This document shows positions 7,638-16,201 of a stretch of DNA of 64,000 nt, one piece after another (position 1 is the stretch's first letter; each line of letters opens with the position of its first letter). This DNA comes from Gemmatimonadetes bacterium bin94 (GTDB taxonomy: Bacteria; Gemmatimonadota; Gemmatimonadetes; Longimicrobiales; Gaopeijiaceae). The DNA lies in assembly GCA_002238865.1 (NCBI GenBank), contig MPNE01000001.1, positions 248,001-312,000 of the forward strand, read 5' to 3'. The notes below the pieces were generated by a model. The model ran no database searches and was not told the origin of the DNA. It saw nothing but the letters and a program-made list of their open reading frames with translations. The position numbers were made by a program, and so were the translations under genes.

Positions 7638-8189
7638 GTGGCAGTAGTCGACGAAGCGAGAAGCAGAATGGATGACGCGGTGGCCGCGATCCGCCGGGAG
7701 TTTGCGACCGTGCGGACAGGCAAGGCGGTCCCGTCGATACTCGACACCGTTCGGGTTGAGGCGTATGGGGCTCGCATGCCTCTGCAGCAGGTGGCCACGA
7801 TCAGCGCTCCCGACCCATCGCTCCTGGTGATCCAGCCCTTCGATTCGTCGCTGATAGCGCCGATCGAAAGGGCGGTCCTGACGTCGGACCTGGGGCTGAA
7901 TCCGTCCAACGACGGCTCGGTTGTGCGGGTGCCGATTCCCCCTCTCAGCGAGGAGCGTCGCAGACAATACGTGCGGCTCCTCAACAAGATGGCGGAGGAA
8001 GCCCGCATCTCCGTACGGCGCGCGCGCCAGGCTGCCAACGATGACATCAAGGGCCAACTGAAGGCCCATGAAGTGGGCGAGGACGAAGCTCATCGCATCA
8101 TGGCAAATGTCCAGAAGCTCACCAACCAGTACGTGGGGACGATCGACGAGATCCTTGCCGGCAAGGAGAAGGAGGTGATGGCGATCTGA
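7638..8189 (+). CDS. frr: Ribosome recycling factor
   Basis: A 183-residue RRF (family ~185). It splits post-termination ribosomes together with EF-G. Landmarks are RTGKAVPSILDTVRVEAYG, PLQQVATISAPDP and the C-terminal helix region NDDIKGQLKAHEVGEDEA. The GTG at 7638 is preceded by GGAAGGAG, a strong Shine-Dalgarno, and gives the normal length; upstream in-frame starts are rejected. Confidence 0.96.
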   Translation: MAVVDEARSRMDDAVAAIRREFATVRTGKAVPSILDTVRVEAYGARMPLQQVATISAPDPSLLVIQPFDSSLIAPIERAVLTSDLGLNPSNDGSVVRVPIPPLSEERRRQYVRLLNKMAEEARISVRRARQAANDDIKGQLKAHEVGEDEAHRIMANVQKLTNQYVGTIDEILAGKEKEVMAI

Positions 8190-8222
8190 GGAGCTTCACG
8201 CGCGCGCCGCCACGGCTGTTCC

Positions 8223-8966
8223 ATGTCGTCTGATCGACTGGACCTGATAGGGGTGAACAGCCACGTGCCTCGTCATGTGGCGGTCATCATGGACGGGAAC
8301 GGCCGATGGGCCCGCGATAGGGGCTTGCCTCGGCACGCTGGACACCGGGAGGGGATGAAGGCTGTCCGCGAGGCTGTGGAGGGCGCGTGTGCCTCGGGCG
8401 TGCAGATCCTCACCCTGTTTGCCTTTTCCACCGAGAACTGGAAGCGTCCGCGCTCCGAGATCGATGCGCTGATGGGCGTGCTCCAGACGTACGCGGAGAA
8501 GGAGCGGCTCAAACTTGCCGGAGAGGGCGTGGAGGTCAGAATCCTGGGCGAGGTCGAACGACTCGACGCCCCTTCGCTGGAAGCCGTACGGCGAATCGAG
8601 GAAACGACACGGGGTGGAACCGCGCTGCGGCTCAACCTCATGGTCTCCTACGGGGGGCGAGAGGAACTCGTTGCCGCGGCTCGAAAGCTGGCGGCGCAGG
8701 CCCAGGCGGGCCAGCTCGATTCGAGGTCCATCGACTCGAAGTCCCTTGAGCGCTTCCTCTACACAAGCGGGCAGCGCGATCCGGACCTTCTCATCCGTAC
8801 CTCGGGAGAGTTCAGAATCAGCAACTTCATGCTCTGGCAACTCGCGTACACCGAGCTGTACATCACGTCCGTGCTGTGGCCCGACTTCACCCGGGAGGAT
8901 CTCTTTGCGGCCATCCTCGACTACCAACGTCGGGAACGGCGCTTCGGCCGGGTCACGACGGGCTGA
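8223..8966 (+). CDS. uppS: Undecaprenyl diphosphate synthase
   Basis: A 247-residue cis-prenyltransferase making the C55 lipid carrier for cell-wall precursors by adding isopentenyl units to farnesyl diphosphate. The signature HVAVIMDGNGRWA has the catalytic Asp at 24. FAFSTENWKRP, RTSGEFRISNFMLWQLAYTE and the downstream WPDF are also present. It lies 33 bases after frr and directly before cdsA. Confidence 0.97.
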   Translation: MSSDRLDLIGVNSHVPRHVAVIMDGNGRWARDRGLPRHAGHREGMKAVREAVEGACASGVQILTLFAFSTENWKRPRSEIDALMGVLQTYAEKERLKLAGEGVEVRILGEVERLDAPSLEAVRRIEETTRGGTALRLNLMVSYGGREELVAAARKLAAQAQAGQLDSRSIDSKSLERFLYTSGQRDPDLLIRTSGEFRISNFMLWQLAYTELYITSVLWPDFTREDLFAAILDYQRRERRFGRVTTG

Positions 8967-8987
8967 CGCACACGTGCCGATCCGGCC

Positions 8988-9860
8988 ATGATCTCGGCGG
9001 AGCTGCGGGCCAGACTGCTCGTTGCGGCGGTTGGAATCCCGGTCGCGCTTCTCGCCGTGTACCAGGGTGGCTGGTTTCTGGGTGGCTTGCTGGCCCTGGT
9101 CGCGGCAATCTCCACCCGCGAGTTCTACCTGATCACATCGGCCGGGGGAGGCCTCCCGCTCGGCTGGCTCGGAGTCCCGGCGGCGGCGCTCCTCGTCCTT
9201 CTCGCGGCCCACGAACCCATCTTCGAGGTGTGGGGCGACCGCGCCCTGGCGATTCTGTTGATCCTGGGACTCCTTGCCTCACTCGTCGTGATCTTTTACC
9301 GCCGAATCGAGGAATCGCCCCTGCTTTCAGTGGTCGCGACCGTCTTCGGACCCCTCTACACGGGCGGAACCCTCTCCTTCGCAGTCCTTCTGCGTCACCT
9401 TCCGGAGACACAGGGGACGCCGTCTCCCCCGGCGCTGGAAGGCACGCTGCTCGTTCTTCTGCCGCTGCTGGTCACGTGGGCCGGCGACAGTGCGGCCTAC
9501 TTCATCGGACGGAAGTTGGGCCGGACCCGGCTTGCCCCGCGTGTGAGTCCGGGGAAGACCGTGGAAGGGGGGGTCGCCGGGCTCGTTGCCGCGACGGCAA
9601 TGGGTATCCTGGCGGGGTTGGTGCTGGAGGATTCTGCGACCTTGCCGGTGTCGCCGGTCGCCGGGGGTGTCATCGGACTGATCCTTGGCGTGGCCGGGCA
9701 ACTGGGCGACCTGACCGAGTCCCTGTTCAAACGCGAGGCGGGGGTGAAGGACTCGGGCACTCTTCTCCCCGGGCACGGTGGAGCACTTGACCGGTTCGAC
9801 GCGCTGTTCTTCACGATCCCGTTGGCGTACGTACTCATTCTCCTGACCGGGCGTTTGTAG
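8988..9860 (+). CDS. cdsA: Phosphatidate cytidylyltransferase
   Basis: A 290-residue polytopic membrane enzyme forming CDP-diacylglycerol from CTP and phosphatidate. It has multiple hydrophobic helices and ends with the family signature around KDSGTLLPGHGGALDRFDAL. The internal DSAAYFIGRKLGRTRLAPRV and SPGKTVEG motifs are typical. The stop is directly followed by the GTG of dxr. Confidence 0.95.
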   Translation: MISAELRARLLVAAVGIPVALLAVYQGGWFLGGLLALVAAISTREFYLITSAGGGLPLGWLGVPAAALLVLLAAHEPIFEVWGDRALAILLILGLLASLVVIFYRRIEESPLLSVVATVFGPLYTGGTLSFAVLLRHLPETQGTPSPPALEGTLLVLLPLLVTWAGDSAAYFIGRKLGRTRLAPRVSPGKTVEGGVAGLVAATAMGILAGLVLEDSATLPVSPVAGGVIGLILGVAGQLGDLTESLFKREAGVKDSGTLLPGHGGALDRFDALFFTIPLAYVLILLTGRL

Positions 9861-11015
9861 GTGAAGCGGCTGGCTGTCCTGGGAGCGACGGGCTCTGTCG
9901 GCGCCTCGACGCTCGCCGTTGTTCGGCGCCACCCCGAGCGGTTCGAGGTCGTGGCCCTCTCGGCGAAGCGTTCGGTCGGAGCCCTCGAGGCGCTCGCCAC
10001 GGAGTTCGGGGTGCGGGACATCGCCGTGGCCGAAGCATCGGCGCTGAAGGATCGGCCGGATCTCCTGGACGGGGGGTGGCGCGCCGGCCCCGACAGCGTG
10101 GCCCGTCTTGCGGGTCTGCCGGGCGTGGACGTCGTGGTCAATGCGGTCGTGGGCGCGGCCGGACTGGGGCCCACGGTCCGGGCCCTGGAAGCGGGGAAGC
10201 GTTGTGCGCTGGCCAACAAGGAATCGCTGGTCGCGGCGGGCGACGTGGTTCTCGACGCGGCGCGCCGCGGCGGAGGAGAGCTGGTCCCCGTAGACAGCGA
10301 GCACTCGGCGATCCTGCAGTGCATCGGGTCCGCGCGTCGTGACGAGGTACACCGCCTGATCCTCACCGCCAGCGGCGGCCCCTTCCGGGAAACGAGCGCC
10401 GACACCCTTGAGCGCGCCGATGCCGGAATGGCCCTGAAGCATCCGACGTGGGACATGGGGGCCAAGATCTCGATCGACTCGGCGACCCTGGCCAACAAGG
10501 CGCTCGAGGTGATCGAAGCCCATTTCCTGTACGGGCTTTCCTACGACCACATCGAGGTCGTTGTGCACCCCACGTCGATCGTTCACTCCTTCGTCGAGTT
10601 CGTCGACGGCTCCGTCCTGGCGCAGCTGGGCGAGCCGACGATGGAGTTGCCGATCCTCCACGCGCTGACGTGGCCTCGCCGCCCCCCCGATCCCGTTTTG
10701 CGCAACTTCGATCCTGTCGCGTCGTCGCCCCTGGCCTTTGAGCCGGTGGACGAGCAGCGCTTCCCCCTTTTTCGCCTGGGGGTGGACGCAGGCAGGTCGG
10801 GTGGGGTCGCGCCCGCGGTGTTCAATGCCGCGAATGAGGTTGCCGTTGAATCGTTCCTGAACGGAAAGGTTACCTTCCCGGGTATGTCGGAAGTCGTCGG
10901 GTGGGCATTGGAGGTGCTGGGCAGCGGTAAGGCAACGACCCTCGACGAGGTTTTGCGGGTGGATCGGGCCGCCAGGAGATGCGCGGCCGAGAAGGTGAAA
11001 GGGATGAGCACATGA
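9861..11015 (+). CDS. dxr: 1-deoxy-D-xylulose 5-phosphate reductoisomerase
   Basis: A 384-residue NADPH-dependent enzyme of the MEP isoprenoid pathway (DXP to MEP). The NADPH-binding LGATGSVGAST is at the N-terminus. NKESLVAAGDVV, VPVDSEHSAILQC and LTASGGPFRE form the metal and substrate site. It starts at GTG 9861 directly after the cdsA stop. The stop overlaps the rseP ATG (ATGA). It feeds isopentenyl units to UppS encoded upstream. Confidence 0.97.
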   Translation: MKRLAVLGATGSVGASTLAVVRRHPERFEVVALSAKRSVGALEALATEFGVRDIAVAEASALKDRPDLLDGGWRAGPDSVARLAGLPGVDVVVNAVVGAAGLGPTVRALEAGKRCALANKESLVAAGDVVLDAARRGGGELVPVDSEHSAILQCIGSARRDEVHRLILTASGGPFRETSADTLERADAGMALKHPTWDMGAKISIDSATLANKALEVIEAHFLYGLSYDHIEVVVHPTSIVHSFVEFVDGSVLAQLGEPTMELPILHALTWPRRPPDPVLRNFDPVASSPLAFEPVDEQRFPLFRLGVDAGRSGGVAPAVFNAANEVAVESFLNGKVTFPGMSEVVGWALEVLGSGKATTLDEVLRVDRAARRCAAEKVKGMST

Positions 11016-12355
11016 CGATATTGGCCACGATTGTTCTTCTCGGCGTGCTGATTTTCGTGCACGAATTGGGACACTTCTGGGCCGCCAAGTCCGTCGGAGT
11101 CGGTGTTGAGCGATTCTCCATCGGCCTCGGACCGACAATCTGGGGATTCAGGCGCGGGGGAACGGAATACGTTCTTGGAGCCATCCCTCTCGGGGGCTAC
11201 GTGAAGATGCAGGGGATGGAGGACGAGGTGATGGAGCACCTCGAAGGCGGCGCGTCGGATTCTCCGCGCGAGCCGCGTCCGGGTGACTTTGACGCGCAGC
11301 CCCTGGCAGCCCGGGCTTTCGTGATCTCGGCGGGCGTCGTCATGAACATGCTGTTCGCTTTCCTTCTGTACACGGTCGTCGCCGCGGCCTGGGGTGTGCA
11401 GGAGTTGGCCGTGACACGGGTCATGACAGTCGAGGAAAGCACGCTACCTGCCGGGACGCACTCGCTGGCCGACATCACCCCGGGGGCAGAGATCGTAAGG
11501 GTAGGCGAGGTCGTGCCCGATTCCTGGAACGATATCGTGCGCTCGCTGACGGAGGGCCGCGCCGGACCGCTGCAGGTCGAGACGACCTCGCCCCGGGCCG
11601 TGTTCGACATCGTGGTTCCTCCGTCCGATGAAGAGCGAAGCGCCCTGGCCGCCTCGCTCGGGTACTGGATCGACCCCGTCGTCGGCGACGTCGAGTCGGG
11701 GAGCCCGGCCGCGGGCGCGTCGATCGAACCCGAGGACCGGATCACCCGGGTCGCGGGCGTCCCCGTCGAGAGCTGGTCGGACATGCTCAGAGAGATCGGG
11801 GCACGCCCCGGAGAGCGCGTGGAGCTCCGCCTGCTCAGAGATGGCACGGCTCTTACCCGCATCGTCGAACTGGACGACATCGAGTCGCCCACGGGAGAAC
11901 GGCGAGGTCGGCTCGGAGTGTGGAATACCGAGCCGGCGGCGTTGACCGTACCCGTTGGGTTCGTTGAAGCCGTTGCGCTCGGCTGGGGGGAGACGGTGCG
12001 GATCACTCGTCTGATCCTGGGCTTTCTGCGCGATCTGGTGACCTTGAATGTGTCACCGCGCTCAGTGGGCTCGATCGGGACGATTGCCGTCGCCTCGGGC
12101 GAGGCGGCCGCGGCCGGGATGGACAATTTCCTGCGCTTCATGGCCCTGTTCAGCATCAATCTGGCGGTTCTGAACATGCTTCCCATCCCTGTCCTGGACG
12201 GGGGCCACATGATTTTTCTCGGTATCGAGCTGGTGCGTGGTCAGAAGTTGACGATAAAGCAGCGTGTTCGCTGGAGCCAGGTGGGCCTCGTGGTGGTCGT
12301 CGGCATCATGGTCTGGGCCCTCGGGAACGACTTGCTGCGCTTCCTCGGACTCTAG
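11012..12355 (+). CDS. rseP: RIP metalloprotease RseP (site-2 protease)
   Basis: A 447-residue intramembrane zinc protease. HELGH at residues 17-21 lies in the first membrane helix, and the second catalytic motif NMLPIPVLDGGH is in a C-terminal helix. A PDZ region in the middle includes GSPAAGASIEPEDRITRV. RseP homologues cut membrane anti-sigma factors and remnant signal peptides. The ATG at 11012 overlaps the dxr stop; a longer in-frame start is not needed. It is the last gene of the operon, convergent with the MBL gene. Confidence 0.95.
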   Translation: MTILATIVLLGVLIFVHELGHFWAAKSVGVGVERFSIGLGPTIWGFRRGGTEYVLGAIPLGGYVKMQGMEDEVMEHLEGGASDSPREPRPGDFDAQPLAARAFVISAGVVMNMLFAFLLYTVVAAAWGVQELAVTRVMTVEESTLPAGTHSLADITPGAEIVRVGEVVPDSWNDIVRSLTEGRAGPLQVETTSPRAVFDIVVPPSDEERSALAASLGYWIDPVVGDVESGSPAAGASIEPEDRITRVAGVPVESWSDMLREIGARPGERVELRLLRDGTALTRIVELDDIESPTGERRGRLGVWNTEPAALTVPVGFVEAVALGWGETVRITRLILGFLRDLVTLNVSPRSVGSIGTIAVASGEAAAAGMDNFLRFMALFSINLAVLNMLPIPVLDGGHMIFLGIELVRGQKLTIKQRVRWSQVGLVVVVGIMVWALGNDLLRFLGL

Positions 12356-12382
12356 CGGCCGTTCCGGTCTCGCCGCGGGCTC

Positions 12383-13204
12383 CTAGAACAGCGAGAGCTG
12401 ACGCGGGCCCGTTCTGTCTCCAAGCCGTGCCAGGTCCAGGAGGGGCGTGGGATGGTCCGGCCCCGCCACTTCCACCAGACCCCTGAAGCCCTTCTTCCGG
12501 AGCCCTTTCTCCATGACGGTTCTGGCCAGATGAGGTCGATTCGACTCTTCGGACAGATGCGCGAGGACCACGACGGCGAGACGCGGGTGGCACAGCTCGC
12601 GGGCGAAGGCCACGGCTGCCTGATTGGAGAGGTGGCCGTGACTCGACGCGATTCTGGCCTTGACGGCTGCAGGATACTCCGCGGACCACAGCAGCACTTC
12701 GTCGTGGTTCGACTCGATGATCAACGCGTCGCACCCGCGTAGCGCGTGCCTTATCTGGACGGTGGGCCTTCCCAGATCGGTGGCGATTCCCAGGCGCAGC
12801 CCCGTGGCCGGTTCGCTTACGGCGATGGCCACGGGATCCGCGGCGTCGTGAACCGTGATGAAGGGGTCGACGCGGAGATCCCCCAACGGCACAGGGTATC
12901 CCGGCCGGTAGCTGTGGACGACTTCGCGGCCGCGCAGCAGCTTCCGGCACGCGCGGTGCGTGCCCTCGGTCATGAAAAGGGGAGTGCCGTGTGCACGGGC
13001 GAACACACCGGCGCCCCTGGTGTGGTCGCCGTGCTCATGGGTCACGAAGATTGCCGAGATGTCGCCGGGTTCCACTCCGACGATGCCCAGCCTCTTCGTG
13101 AGTTCGCGGCCGCTGAATCCGGCATCGACGAGAATGCGCGTCGTGTCACCGGCGATCAGGGTCGCGTTCCCGCGGCTGCTGCTGCCCAGTACCGAGAAGT
13201 GCAC
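12383..13204 (-). CDS. MBL-fold metallohydrolase, YycJ/VicX-like
   Basis: A 273-residue metallo-beta-lactamase-fold protein. It begins VHFSVLGSSSRGNATLI and carries the metal motif THEHGDHTRG; an SSHGHLSNQAA segment is typical of the YycJ/VicX subfamily. Such proteins are thought to be nucleases or cell-envelope-linked hydrolases; the substrate here is unknown. The start is GTG 13204, five bases after the stop of the GlmU-like gene, so it is the third gene of the manC operon. Confidence 0.85.
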   Translation of the reverse strand: MHFSVLGSSSRGNATLIAGDTTRILVDAGFSGRELTKRLGIVGVEPGDISAIFVTHEHGDHTRGAGVFARAHGTPLFMTEGTHRACRKLLRGREVVHSYRPGYPVPLGDLRVDPFITVHDAADPVAIAVSEPATGLRLGIATDLGRPTVQIRHALRGCDALIIESNHDEVLLWSAEYPAAVKARIASSHGHLSNQAAVAFARELCHPRLAVVVLAHLSEESNRPHLARTVMEKGLRKKGFRGLVEVAGPDHPTPLLDLARLGDRTGPRQLSLF

Positions 13205-13209
13205 GGGGG

Positions 13210-14418
13210 TCAGGGACGCCTGCAGGCGGACCGGTGGGGGGAAGTCTCCGAGAAGGCCGCGCGATACAGCCGGCGCATCCCCTCGGTGAGCTCGACCTCT
13301 CGCCGGGCCATGACCCGCGTGGCCGTCTCGACAAAACGTTCGATGTCGTACTCGGCCGGCGCGCCGCCGCCCGTCCAGCAGAAGGGGGGGACATGTCCGG
13401 GAGTCATGCCGCCGCCGAAGATCGCGGACCCCGCGCCGATCACGGTGCCGGTGTCGAGGAGCGTCCCGATTCCGGTGCGCACGTGGTCGCCCAGGAAGCA
13501 CCCGACCTTTGTCAGGCCCGTGTCGACCCTTTCCCCGCCAACTTCGACCCGGACGCTGCCGTACGTGTGCTTGAGGTCGGAGTTGCTGGTCATCGCGCCG
13601 AGATTCACCCACCGGCCCACCACCGAATGGCCCAGGAAGCCGTCGTGGGCCTTGTTTGCGTACCCGAGGATGATGGTGGACTCGACCTCGCCCCGAACCT
13701 TGCAGGCCGGGCCGATGCTGGAACTCGTGATCGCGCCGCCGAGCACTGTGGACCCGGGTCCCACGTAGACCGGGCCGGTCACCCGGCAGGGAGCCCGGAG
13801 CCTTGCTCCGTTCGCGAGGATCACGGGGCCGTGGGTGGTGTCGAGAACCGCACCCGGATCGATTCGGGCGCCCGGGCCCAGGGCGACCCGGCCGCTGCCC
13901 AGCCGATGGACGTGTGCGGGGAGCGGGTGGTCGGGGAACCGATCGCCATCTCCGCGGATGCGATCCGGATTCGCAGCCATCAGTTCCCAGACCGATCCCA
14001 GCACCGTGCCGTCCAGCGGAGCCCGGGGCCACCGAGGCCAGGCCCCCGCGAAGAGGGCGCGAGGCGTCCTGGTTCCCGCGGGAACCCAGGCGGCAACCGG
14101 TTCGGATCCTGCGACCAGAACGGTCGGGCTCCCGAGTGGGGGCACAGCCACGGCAGGAACGAGGCGGCTGGAGAGAAAGAGCCTGTCTCCTGCGTCTCCG
14201 ATCATGTCGGGGGTCAGGCAAGGCGGCGCACCGGGTTCCTCAAAACCTGCAAGGAGGTTGCCAGCCAAGTGCCCCTCGCACTTCAGCCGCAGCACCCGCT
14301 CCGCACGTGCCCGAAGCGATTCGGTGCCGAACAGGATCTCGCCGGCCGGCCGGGTCAGCGTGAAGGGTTGCCAACGGCGGGCGACATCGTCGTCGAAGAG
14401 AAAAAGGCGCGCGGTCAT
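13210..14418 (-). CDS. GlmU-like sugar nucleotidyltransferase
   Basis: A 402-residue protein with an N-terminal half containing FDDDVARRWQPFTLTRPAGE and a left-handed beta-helix (hexapeptide repeats) in the C-terminal half (e.g. GPVYVGPGSTVLGGAI, IGPACKVRGEV). This is the layout of the putative GlmU-family proteins found in Bacteroidota and related groups, proposed to act on sugar-1-phosphates. The exact substrate is not deducible. Its ATG immediately follows the manC stop (TGAATG), implying tight coupling. Confidence 0.8.
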   Translation of the reverse strand: MTARLFLFDDDVARRWQPFTLTRPAGEILFGTESLRARAERVLRLKCEGHLAGNLLAGFEEPGAPPCLTPDMIGDAGDRLFLSSRLVPAVAVPPLGSPTVLVAGSEPVAAWVPAGTRTPRALFAGAWPRWPRAPLDGTVLGSVWELMAANPDRIRGDGDRFPDHPLPAHVHRLGSGRVALGPGARIDPGAVLDTTHGPVILANGARLRAPCRVTGPVYVGPGSTVLGGAITSSSIGPACKVRGEVESTIILGYANKAHDGFLGHSVVGRWVNLGAMTSNSDLKHTYGSVRVEVGGERVDTGLTKVGCFLGDHVRTGIGTLLDTGTVIGAGSAIFGGGMTPGHVPPFCWTGGGAPAEYDIERFVETATRVMARREVELTEGMRRLYRAAFSETSPHRSACRRP

Positions 14419-15501
14419 TCAACCGGGATCGGGGTCGGCCCCTCGATCGGGTGGAAATATAAAATCGGATGGGATTGTCGTCAAGTATTGCTTCAATCTG
14501 GGCAGCTCGGCGCGAGGCATCACCAGCGTCGTCCGGTCCGTCTGCACCACCAGGAGGCCGTCAACCCCCAGCAGAACGACCTGGCCCGACGTCGCCACCG
14601 CGATGTTGTCCTCGGCGTCTGCAAGGTAGGACCGACCCTGGCAGACGTTGCCCTCGGCGTCCGCCGGGCGGGTGCGGGCCAGGGCCTCCCAGCCTCCGAT
14701 GTCGTCCCAGTGGAAGGTCGCGTCAATGGATGCAACCCTTCTGCTGCGCTCGAGCACAGCCTCGTCGACGCTGATCGTTTCCGCGTCTTCGTAGAAGGCG
14801 GTGTCGTCCCCGCGCTCGAGGTGGGGCAGGGCGCGTGCAATCTCCGGAGCGAGGGCCACGACCTCGTCCAGGAAGGTGGCCGCGGGCCACACGAAGATGC
14901 CCGAATTCCAGCGGTAGCCTTCCGCCACGTACCGGGTCGCCGTCTCCTCGTCGGGCTTCTCGACAAACCCGTCGACGCGGTAGGCGCGATGCCGTTCCGG
15001 CGCGCCAAGGGGACTGCCGGGCTTGATATATCCGTAGCCCGTCTCGGGCCTGTCGGGGGGTACCGCCACCGTGAGCAGCAGTCGATCGCGCCGGGCGATC
15101 TCGACGGCGGCGCGCAGCACGTCGCGGAAGTTTTGTGCCGGACGCACCAGATGATCGGAGTGAAGCGACACCAATACCGCGCCGGGATCGGTCTGTTCGA
15201 TCTCCCAGGCAGCCCGGGCGAGGACGGGTCCCGTGCCACGGGGCCGCGCCTCCACCATGAAGGCGGCGCGGGGTAGGCCCGTGGCGTCGCGGAGCTGGGG
15301 GACGAGCTCGGGTCCGGCGAGAATCCGTACCTTTTCGGGTGGGACAAAGCCACGCACCCTTGCCAGAGTGTCGGCGATGAGTGGGTTGGGACCCGCGAGG
15401 GGCAGTAACTGCTTCGGCTGCCGGGGTGTACTGAGGGGCCAGAAGCGGGTCCCGGCACCGCCCGCAAGGACGGTCACCCAGACTGAAGGGGTGGAAGTCA
15501 C
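14419..15501 (-). CDS. manC: Mannose-1-phosphate guanylyltransferase
   Basis: A 360-residue nucleotidyltransferase. The signature VTVLAGGAGTRFWPLSTPRQPKQ opens the protein, followed by GYGYI and FVEKPD, typical of GDP-mannose pyrophosphorylases. It makes GDP-mannose for glycans or lipopolysaccharide. There is no C-terminal isomerase domain. GTG 15501 is chosen because homology starts at once. Upstream is a promoter (15536-15564) and a tiny frame ending over this GTG (see findings). Confidence 0.9.
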   Translation of the reverse strand: MTSTPSVWVTVLAGGAGTRFWPLSTPRQPKQLLPLAGPNPLIADTLARVRGFVPPEKVRILAGPELVPQLRDATGLPRAAFMVEARPRGTGPVLARAAWEIEQTDPGAVLVSLHSDHLVRPAQNFRDVLRAAVEIARRDRLLLTVAVPPDRPETGYGYIKPGSPLGAPERHRAYRVDGFVEKPDEETATRYVAEGYRWNSGIFVWPAATFLDEVVALAPEIARALPHLERGDDTAFYEDAETISVDEAVLERSRRVASIDATFHWDDIGGWEALARTRPADAEGNVCQGRSYLADAEDNIAVATSGQVVLLGVDGLLVVQTDRTTLVMPRAELPRLKQYLTTIPSDFIFPPDRGADPDPG

Positions 15502-15503
15502 CG

Positions 15504-15527
15504 CGTGTCGGTCATGGATTCGCGCAT
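15504..15527 (-). other. Near-leaderless nine-codon frame before manC
   Basis: An ATG at 15527 (minus) lies nine bases after the manC -10 element, near the expected transcript start. It opens a frame of MRESMTDTR whose TGA overlaps the manC GTG (GTGA). It could serve translation coupling, as manC itself has no visible Shine-Dalgarno. It is short enough to be chance. The coordinates give the coding part up to the overlapping stop. Confidence 0.3.
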
Positions 15528-15535
15528 GGAGTCGT

Positions 15536-15564
15536 AACCTAGCCGGGTGGCGGAGTAAAGTCAA
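15536..15564 (-). promoter_or_regulatory. Promoter for manC operon
   Basis: Read on the minus strand: TTGACT (15564-15559), a 17-base spacer, TAGGTT (15541-15536). The -35 matches 5/6; the -10 keeps the key TA...T. It is back to back with the plus-strand promoter at 15599. Confidence 0.55.
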
Positions 15565-15598
15565 GGAACGAGACCCTGCGGGTGCTCCCCTGCCCATG

Positions 15599-15628
15599 TT
15601 GACTCCGGGGAACCGTGCCGGGTACAAT
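15599..15628 (+). promoter_or_regulatory. Promoter with -10 directly before the start codon
   Basis: TTGACT (15599-15604), an 18-base spacer, TACAAT (15623-15628). The ATG of the lipoprotein gene begins at 15634, six bases after the -10 ends, so transcription would start on or within a base of the ATG. No Shine-Dalgarno is present, so a leaderless mRNA is predicted. Confidence 0.7.
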
Positions 15629-15633
15629 TACCT

Positions 15634-16191
15634 ATGAGGATTCGAAACTTCTGGCTGGTCGTCATCGCGGCCGCGGCTGTGCTGAACGCGTGTGACGACA
15701 ACCCCTTCCTGATCCGGTGGGAGCTGAATCCGGACACGGTGCGTCTGTACGCCCTTTCCCGGCCCGAACCCAATCTCGTGTCGGGGTTCGACTTCCACCC
15801 GCGCAGACCGGTACGGATCGAGGCGCCCGACACCGGGGAGGAGTGGGATCTCGCGGTGGACATCCGGGAAGGCCAGATGGTGTGGCTGCCGGCGGCCGCG
15901 TTGGGGATCCCCTCCGAGGCCGCGCTGGCCATCCTGGAGGGAGAGACATTCGAGTCGGCGATCGAGGCGCCCGAGGACACCACCCGCTACGTTTCCGACG
16001 CGCCGGTGGCGATCGTCCAGGGCCGCATCTACGCGATTCGCACACGGCGCCACCAGGGGACCTTCGGCACGATCTGCAACTACTACGGCAAGATCGAGCC
16101 GCTGGCCGTGGACGCCAACGTCGGCACGGTGCGCTTCCAGTTCGATATCAGCCGAGTCTGCAACAGTCGCGACCTGATCCCTCCGGACTAG
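15634..16191 (+). CDS. Hypothetical lipoprotein
   Basis: A 185-residue protein, family not recognised. The signal peptide ends in a lipobox-like VLNAC (Cys20). The mature part is likely beta-rich with two further Cys (in GTICNYYG and SRVCNS) that may pair. It has no known domain by eye. It stands directly before serS (10-base gap), with which it may be co-transcribed from the promoter at 15599. A cell-envelope location is likely; the role is unknown. Confidence 0.75.
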   Translation: MRIRNFWLVVIAAAAVLNACDDNPFLIRWELNPDTVRLYALSRPEPNLVSGFDFHPRRPVRIEAPDTGEEWDLAVDIREGQMVWLPAAALGIPSEAALAILEGETFESAIEAPEDTTRYVSDAPVAIVQGRIYAIRTRRHQGTFGTICNYYGKIEPLAVDANVGTVRFQFDISRVCNSRDLIPPD

Positions 16192-16201
16192 CAACCCCGC
16201 G

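Noticed and set aside
9327-11138. Long minus-strand frame opposite cdsA-dxr
   Set aside because: Coding shadow of clearly recognised plus-strand genes.
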